A stretch of 64,000 nucleotides of DNA, from assembly GCF_048564905.1 (NCBI RefSeq), contig NC_133005.1, positions 26,219,501 through 26,283,500 on the forward strand, in the 5' to 3' direction. The notes beneath the pieces were generated by a model, which worked only from the letters and a program-made list of their open reading frames with translations, was not told the DNA's origin and ran no database searches. The stretch comes from Vicugna pacos (lineage: Eukaryota; Chordata; Mammalia; Artiodactyla; Camelidae). Below are positions 58,237-64,000 of this stretch, piece after piece (position 1 is the stretch's first letter; the number at the start of each line of letters is the position of its first letter). The position numbers were made by a program, and so were the translations under genes.

Positions 58237-58278
58237 TCAGCGCAGCCGCCGCCGCAGCAGCCACAACCCCCAGCTCAT
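58237..58278 (-). other. Upstream ORF in EDEM2 leader (13 codons)
   Basis: On the minus strand ATG at 58278 has A at -3 and opens MSWGLWLLRRRLR, then TGA at 58239-58237, 15 nt before the EDEM2 start codon. It matters only if transcription starts upstream of 58278, which the promoter elements make plausible. Translation is not shown. Confidence 0.45.
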
Positions 58279-58319
58279 CCTGGGAACCTCTGCTGGTTCT
58301 TCCGGGAATTCGCGCCATG

Positions 58320-58329
58320 GCGCATGCGC
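58320..58329 (+). promoter_or_regulatory. NRF1-type site, EDEM2 promoter
   Basis: GCGCATGCGC is a perfect palindromic NRF1 core, about 100 bp upstream of the start codon. Confidence 0.65.
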
Positions 58330-58356
58330 GCTGATGAATCAACCACTCACTTCCGG

Positions 58357-58376
58357 ACTACAAGCCCCAGTGTGCA
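58357..58376 (+). promoter_or_regulatory. ETS + ZNF143-type composite, EDEM2 promoter
   Basis: CACTTCCGG is followed directly by ACTACAAGCCCCAGTGTGCA. The first part is an ETS site; the second matches the ZNF143/SBS consensus with one C in place of T. It lies about 135 bp upstream of the start codon. Confidence 0.65.
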
Positions 58377-58505
58377 ATGGACGGCGGAACCCAAACTAGG
58401 AGCATGTGGGGTATATAGTCGGTGAAGCTGAGATCAACGTGTCTTAAAGACAGTGGTATTACAGATACTAGTATTAATTAATGTCTTAGCAACAACATTT
58501 TTTAA

Positions 58506-60384
58506 GTTTTTATTTTTATTTAATTATTTTTTATTAAAGTGTAGTTGATATACAATATTATATGTTACAGGTGTATTGTATAGTAATTCTGGTTTTAAAG
58601 GTTATACATTTACGGTTACTATAAAATACTGGCTATTTTCTCTGTATTGTACAATGCATCCTTGTGATTTGTTTATTTTATACATAATAGTTTGTACCTC
58701 TTAAGCCTCTGCCCCTATCTTGCCCCTTCCCCCTTCCCTCTCCCCACTGGTAACCATTAGTTTGTTCTATTTATCTGTGAGTCTGTTTCTTTTTGTTATA
58801 TTGACTAGTTTGTTGTATTTGGGGGGAGAGGGGAGGTAATTAGGTTTTTCTTTTTTTTTTTTTAATGGAGGTACTGGGGATTGAACCCAGGACTTCATGC
58901 AAGCTAGGCATGCACTCTACCACTGAGCTATACCATCCTGCCTAGTTTGTTGTATTTTTTAAATTCCACATATAAGTGATATCATACAGTATTTTTCTTT
59001 CTCTGTCTGACCTATTTCACTTAGCATAATACCTTTCAAGTCAATTCATGTTGTTGCAAATGGCAAATTTTCATTCTTTTTAATGGCTGAGTAGTATTCC
59101 ATTGTATATGCATATACCACATCTTAATCCATTCATCTTTGATGGACTTTGGTTGCTTCCATATCTTGGCAAACGTAAATAATGCTGCTATAAACATTGA
59201 CGTGCATATGTCTTTTCAAATTAGTGTTTTTGTGTTCTTCCAGGAATGGAATTGCTGGGTCATGTGGTAGTTCTATTTTTAGTTTTTTGAGAAACGTCCA
59301 TACTGTTTTCCACAGTGGCTGCACGACAAACAATGTACAAGGGTTCCCTTTTCTCCACATGATGCTAACATTTGTTATTTCTGTGGTTTTTGTTTGTTTT
59401 TTGATGAAAGCCATTCTGACAGGTGTGAGGTGATATCTCATTGTGGTTTTGATTTGCATTGCCTTGATGATTAATGATGTTGAGCATCTTTTCGTGTACC
59501 TGCTGGCCAGCTTCATGTCCTCTTTGGAGAAATTTCTATTAAGGTCTTCTACTTATTTTTAAATTGGGTTGTTTGTGTTTTTTTGATGTTGAGTTATATA
59601 AGCTGTTCATATATTTTGGATATTAACCCCTTATCTGTTGTATCATTTGCAAATATTCTCTTCCATTCAGTAGATTGTCTTCATTTTGTTGATGGTTTCT
59701 TTAGCTGTGCAAAAGCTTTTAAGTTTGATTAGGTCCATTTGTTTATTTTTGCTTTTGTTTCCGTTGCATTAGGTGACTGATCCAAAAAAATATTGCTAAA
59801 ATTTATGTCAAAATTTATGTGTTTTTTCTAGGAGTTTTATGATTTCCAGTCTTACATTTAGGTCTTTAATCAATTTTGAGTTTATTTTTGTACATGGTGT
59901 TAGAGAATGTTCAAATTTCATTCTTTTACATGTAGCTGTCCAGTTTTTCCAGCACCACTTACTGAAGAGACTGTCTTTTCTCCATTGTATATTCTTGCCT
60001 CCTTTGTCATAGATTGACCATAAGTGCATGGGTTTGTTTCTGGGCTGTCTATTCTGTTCCATTGATCTATGTATCTGTTCTTGTGCCAGTACCATACTGT
60101 TTTCATTACTGTAGCTTTATAGTATAATCTGAAGTCAGAGAGCATGATTTCTCCAGCCTTGTTCTTCTTCCTCAAGATTGTTTTGACTATTCAGGGTCTT
60201 TTGTGTTTCCATACAAATTTTAAGATTATTCATGCTAACTCTGTGAAAAAAGCCATTGATATTGTTATAGGGATTGCATTGAATCTGTATATTGCCTTAG
60301 TATGGCCATTTTAACAATATTAATTCTTCCAGTCCAAGAAAACAGTACATCTTTCTATCTGTTTGTGTTGTCTCCAGTTTCTTT
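58506..60384 (-). mobile_element. 5'-truncated L1 just upstream of EDEM2
   Basis: Antisense L1 3' UTR (TTATTAAAGTGTAGTTGATA), then the 3' half of ORF2 (GTAGTATTCCATTGTATATG; TTGCTGGGTCATGTGGTAGT; TTTATGATTTCCAGTCTTAC). Flanked by CTTAGCAACA(ACA)TTTTTTAAG-type repeats at 58485-58505 and 60385-60402. It carries the SINE at 58821-58941. Not coding. Confidence 0.9.
58821..58941 (-). mobile_element. Camelid tRNA-Ala SINE, copy E, nested in L1
   Basis: GAGGTAATTAGGTTTTTC tail, then GGGGATTGAACCCAGGACTT and CTCTACCACTGAGCTATACC. Flanked by a perfect 16-bp repeat CTAGTTTGTTGTATTT at 58805-58820 and 58942-58957. Confidence 0.95.
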
Positions 60385-60404
60385 CTTAGCAACATTTTTA
60401 AGCA

Positions 60405-60950
60405 CTTATTGTGTACTAAGACTGTACGGAATACTTTAAATATATTATCTCTTTTTTCTTAACTGCATGCTTATTAAGCATGAAGCCAGACACTGGCAGG
60501 GATTCTATATTTATTGAGTGGATGTATGTAAAGATGGATGAAGAATGTCCAGCCTTTACCATAAGTAAGCATATTAAGTTTCCCAAACTAGTTCCCAGCT
60601 AATTGTGTAAGGTACAACTTACTTCCATTTATTTGTCCAAAGCTGCCACCCTTGAGATTTTTGGAAATCCCTTCCATTCTAGGTATTTGTGAATTCTTGA
60701 CATTCCTCTCCTCCCATTTGGGATGGGGTCACATCATCACAGTCTCTTCAGTCCCCATCAGAAGGAAGAAGGTTCCCCCTCCCAATTCCCTGGACCATCT
60801 CAGTGGTTGCAGCCCAGAAGTTTATTCCAGGTGAGAATGAAGACCCTGGCGCACTATAGCTTTGAGAAGGTCAATACCCACTTTTCCATTTTCCTTCTTG
60901 CAAGTTCCCAGAGTTTGGTCAGTATCTGAGACCAGAGCAACACCCATGAC
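60405..60950. other. Intergenic stretch, nothing recognised
   Basis: Contains a weak antisense L2/MIR-like start (60400-60480). Nothing else seen. Confidence 0.4.
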
Positions 60951-61130
60951 TTTGGGCAGCGTGATGTGCCATAGAATCAACCCTGGATTTGAAGTGAGAC
61001 CTGGACTTCAATCCCAGCTTTACCACTTAAAGCCTCTATTTGTGACCCTAGGCAGGTATTCCCCTTCTCTGAACCCAGCTTTTTCATCTATAAGTGAGGA
61101 ATCTGAACAAATGAATCTTTGAGGTGCTCT
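60950..61130 (+). mobile_element. MIR
   Basis: GAATCAACCCTGGATTTGAA, then CAATCCCAGCTTTACCACTT. Confidence 0.75.
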
Positions 61131-61359
61131 TAACTTGAGCTTTCTGTAGTGCTAGAATTGGCTATCCTCTTTTCTGCTGAAAAAGAGTCAGAGGGAAGTG
61201 GCAGCTCAGTTCTTTGAGTTGGAATGAAGGTACATTTGGTCTCCTTTGGTCCAGCATCCTTGAAATTATCACTCAGATAAATGTCCTGAAATGCCATCCG
61301 TCAGTAGATACAAGAATTAAAACCCTGACTTAACCCAGAGAGCTTGAGGTAGTACAATA

Positions 61360-61580
61360 TAGAAGCTTAAAGTGTGGGCTTTAGATTTGAGCACACCTGA
61401 GTAGGAATACTAGTTCCATCCACTAGTGTGGTCCCACCAGCTTTCCTTCTGAGCCTCATTTTACTCATCTATAACTAAGAATAATATTAGTATCTACCTA
61501 ATAGGATTATAAGGGTTCAGTGAGCTATTACATGTAAAGTGCTTGTCACAGTGCCTGGCAGAAGAAACACATAAAAAATA
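61360..61580 (+). mobile_element. MIR
   Basis: AAAGTGTGGGCTTTAGATTT, then GAGCCTCATTTTACTCATCT and GTGCTTGTCACAGTGCCTGG. Confidence 0.8.
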
Positions 61581-61675
61581 TTGGGATGCTTTTGAAAACT
61601 CTTCTTGCAAGTGCCAGATGGGAAAGGAGATAACAATAAACTGAGACTCAGATAAACAGCACAGGAGTACATATT

Positions 61676-62165
61676 AGTTTCCTGTGACTACTGTAACAAA
61701 TTACGACAAACGTGGTGGCTTGAAACAACAGAAATGTATTTTCTCACAGTTCTGGAAGTCAGAAGTCTAACATTAGTTTCTGTGTGCCAAAATCAAGATT
61801 TTGGCAGGGCCACAGTCCCCCTGGAGGCCCGAGGGAAGAATCTGCTCCTTGCCTTTCTAGCTTCTCTTTGAGAAGGGAATGTTGTTGGAATTCCATGGCG
61901 TGTGACCATATCACTCCAATCTCTGCCTCTGTGTTCACATCACCTCCTCCTCTGCAGGTGTGTGTCACAGCTCCCTCTGCCTTTCTCTTATAAGGACACA
62001 TGTGATTGCATTTGGGGCCCACCTGGATAACACAAGATAACCTCCCATCTCAAGATCTTTAACTTAAACACATCTGCAAAGACTCTTTTTCCAAATTTGG
62101 TATACTTACAGATTCCAGGGATTAAGATCTAATTATCTTTAGGGGGCCATTTTTTTTAGCCCAGC
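61676..62165 (-). mobile_element. MLT1-type solo LTR (ERVL-MaLR), fossil
   Basis: Reverse-oriented MLT1 text: TATTAGTTTCCTGTGACTAC, then CTTGAAACAACAGAAATGTA, CTCTTATAAGGACACATGTG and CATCTGCAAAGACTCTTTTT. No internal region or partner LTR is seen in the window, so it is a solo LTR. Broken; the family dates to early placental evolution. Confidence 0.8.
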
Positions 62166-62337
62166 ACAAGTACTAAACACTTTTCAGGTCTGGGCCCTTC
62201 CATGCTATGAAACTCGTCCAGGCCTAATTATCCTTCTCCATATAAGTCCTATAGCTTATCTTTTTGTCTCCATTCAAAAATGTTTGCACAGAGAGTGGGG
62301 CCAGGTTGCCTAGATTTGGTAATGATAGGTCTCTTTC

Positions 62338-62473
62338 GTGGGGGGGTGGTGTGTGGATAGGGAAGTAATTAGGTTTGTTTACTTAATTATTTCTTAATGG
62401 AGGAGATGGGGATTGAACCCAGGACCTTGTGCATGCTAAGCAAGCACACAACCACTGAGCTATACGCTCCTCT
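62338..62473 (-). mobile_element. Camelid tRNA-Ala SINE, copy F
   Basis: AAGTAATTAGGTTTGTTTAC tail, then GGGGATTGAACCCAGGACCT and ACCACTGAGCTATACG. Flanked by 14-bp repeats (62324-62337 and 62474-62487), one mismatch. Confidence 0.92.
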
Positions 62474-62739
62474 GACAGGTCTCTTTCCATGAGCAAGACT
62501 GCTCAATTTTCACAATTTTTCTGTCTTCTTTTTCTAGCCTGATGACAATATGCATTTCCACACTGTCATGGAACAAATATGATGATGACTTATATTTTCA
62601 CAGTGTATATGGCTGATTTTATGGTTTCTCATGAGAAAAAAATCTTTTTTTTTTAAACCTTCTGGATCACTTAGGTCTCTTTTCTCCTAGCTTTACCTCT
62701 CACTCTGTGGTCACATTAGAGTCTAGAAAGTTGTAGTCC

Positions 62740-62935
62740 ACGAGAGAAGTGTCAGTCTTGAACATTTACTCATGAAGATACTCAGAGTAAGTTGCCTAAT
62801 CACTCTAAACCTTAATTTCCTGATTCAAAATCTGGAAGTTGACAATGCTGTAAAGGATTTCTGGGAATTAAATGGGATAGTGGTGAAAATTCTAGCACAG
62901 TGACTAAAACATATTAACTTCCTAGTAAATATTCT
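62740..62935 (+). mobile_element. MIR
   Basis: AGTTGCCTAATCACTCTAAA, then GGGAATTAAATGGGATAGTG and TCTAGCACAGTGACTAAAAC. Confidence 0.65.
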
Positions 62936-62979
62936 CTTCCTTACCCCCATTCCTCTTTTTCAAAAAAACAAAAGTAAGG

Positions 62980-63165
62980 GCGTATTAATTAGTTCCATTT
63001 ATTGAACATCAGCCCCTAATTATCCAAGGTGATATAGGCAATACTTTCTGCCCTCAAAAGTTTGAAGCATATTGTTGGGCATACAATGAAGATTACAAAG
63101 TAGTCAAGCCATAGACCTTTCCCTTGAAGTGCTTGCAATTTTGATAGAAAGGAAAGATGTCTTTT
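62980..63165 (-). mobile_element. L2/MIR 3'-type fragment, inverted
   Basis: TTTATTGAACATCAGCCCCT, then AAGTTTGAAGCATATTGTTG. Weak. Confidence 0.45.
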
Positions 63166-63224
63166 GGAAAATACTTGGAATTACAGAGTGGTCAAGTCTT
63201 CTGTGGGTGTCTGGAGGACACTCA

Positions 63225-63450
63225 GATTGTATCAATAGCCAAGGTCAGGTTTCTTGGACTCTGTGCCAAGTGGAACAAGCCTTGGACTTGTGGTCAGAAG
63301 GCCTTGGTTCTCTTACTGGTTTAGTCACTGTCTCTGTGTGATCTTGGGCAAGTTACTTTCCATTCTGGGGATTCAGTTTCCAAATCTGGAAAATGAGAGG
63401 ATGCAACTACCTCTCAGGACAATGAAAAATATTAACAGATTCATAGTTAT
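63225..63450 (+). mobile_element. MIR
   Basis: GGACTTGTGGTCAGAAGGCC, then GTGATCTTGGGCAAGTTACT and CAAATCTGGAAAATGAGAGG. Confidence 0.8.
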
Positions 63451-63591
63451 TGCAAAAAAAAAAGTCAGAAAACAGAATTCAACACACACCAACTGCAGAA
63501 AATTTCCCCCGAAACAATCATGAAGCAGAATAAAACTGTAGGACAACACTTCAAGTGAAATTTGATTATTTGCAAACTGAATAATAATAGT

Positions 63592-63630
63592 AGGAAGAAG
63601 AAAAAGAAGAGAGAGAAGGAGAAGGCGGCA
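63592..63630 (+). repeat. (GAA/GAGA)n purine run
   Basis: AGGAAGAAGAAAAAGAAGAG and onward, a degenerate purine microsatellite. Confidence 0.75.
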
Positions 63631-63644
63631 GCCAAAATACATTA

Positions 63645-63895
63645 TTAATACCAAGCATTTACATAGCATTTACTATCTCCCACGCACTATTCTTGGTACT
63701 ACATGCATCAGCACCGTTGGTCCTTACCACCATCCTCTGAGACAATAGTATTATTATTACCATTTTAAAGATTTAAAAAATTGAGGCACATATCTTAGAA
63801 ACTGAAGAGAGGTTTAATAACAACCAATGTCTCACAGTGAATGAGTGGTAGAGCCAAGATTTGGACTGAGACAGTCTATACTCTACTGCATTGAC
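63645..63895 (-). mobile_element. MIR
   Basis: AGCATTTACTATCTCCCACG, then ACCATTTTAAAGATTTAAAA and GTGGTAGAGCCAAGATTTGG. Confidence 0.75.
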
Positions 63896-64000
63896 GAAGT
63901 TAATGACAATTGTATAAATAAAGGACAATGCAGAATTAAAAAGTGGAGATCTGATTGACTTTTGCAGTGTCCCCTAGCTTTAGCTTCATGTCCCCTAGCT

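Larger units (their letters stand above)
57530..58425 (-). promoter_or_regulatory. EDEM2: EDEM2 CpG-island promoter
   Basis: The second CpG-rich island of the window covers exons 1 and 2 and about 200 bp upstream. There is no TATA box. ETS cores (TTCCGG/TTCCGGG) lie near 58300 and 58351, with ZNF143-type and NRF1-type elements between 58320 and 58376. I saw no CCAAT-N9-CCACG ERSE. Confidence 0.8.

Noticed and set aside
57971-58342. 123-codon frame overlapping EDEM2 exon 1 in another phase
   Set aside because: It runs through the exon 1 donor into the intron and is Ala/Pro/Arg-rich; best explained by GC content. Noted only for its upstream ATG.
58420-64000. PROCR, expected next to EDEM2 by human synteny
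   Set aside because: No coding similarity seen; in human it lies about 25 kb away, so it should be beyond the right edge.
1-64000. CRISPR array, prokaryotic operon or phage-like system
   Set aside because: No regularly spaced repeats and no dense gene clusters; all structure fits a mammalian genome.

Overview
The window is nuclear DNA from a placental mammal, almost certainly a camelid. It has intron-split genes, CpG-island promoters and dense old repeats (L1, L2, MIR, MER5-like hAT, MaLR LTR). The lineage call rests on six copies of a tRNA-Ala-derived SINE with a tail containing a TAATTACCT-like segment, which matches the camelid vic-1 type. The species cannot be told from sequence alone.

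Two host genes are recognisable, both on the minus strand. At 17.39-17.55 kb lies coding exon 1 of TRPC4AP (TRUSS), inside a CpG island. Bases 1-17385 are part of its first intron and hold no recognisable exon 2, so the rest of the gene lies beyond the left edge. From 58221 down to 31406 lies a complete EDEM2 gene: 11 coding exons, every junction GT/AG, 1734 bp including the stop, 577 residues. The catalytic Glu117, Cys65, Cys408, the near-C-terminal Cys that pairs with TXNDC11, and four N-glycosylation sequons are all present. The order matches human chromosome 20q11.22 (TRPC4AP - EDEM2 - PROCR). PROCR is expected further right and is not seen here.

Layout: 1-17.4 kb, TRPC4AP intron 1, a mosaic of L1 fragments with L2 and MIR; 17.0-17.9 kb, TRPC4AP CpG promoter with a ZNF143-type site; 17.9-31.3 kb, intergenic L1, L2, MIR and SINE with several unclassified AT-rich blocks; 31.3-58.2 kb, EDEM2, whose introns carry most of the remaining repeats; 58.2-58.4 kb, EDEM2 promoter with ETS, ZNF143 and NRF1-like sites and an upstream ORF; 58.5-64 kb, upstream intergenic DNA with a 5'-truncated L1 holding a nested SINE, an old MLT1-type LTR, another SINE and MIRs.

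The two genes do not form an operon-like unit. EDEM2 starts mannose trimming of misfolded glycoproteins in the ER; TRPC4AP is a cytosolic CUL4-DDB1 ubiquitin-ligase substrate receptor and signalling scaffold. Both promoters look like housekeeping CpG promoters and share a ZNF143-type element. I found no new biological system. The best leads are an 84-bp direct duplication flanking an in-frame EDEM2 exon, an upstream ORF in the EDEM2 leader, and a few unclassified blocks.
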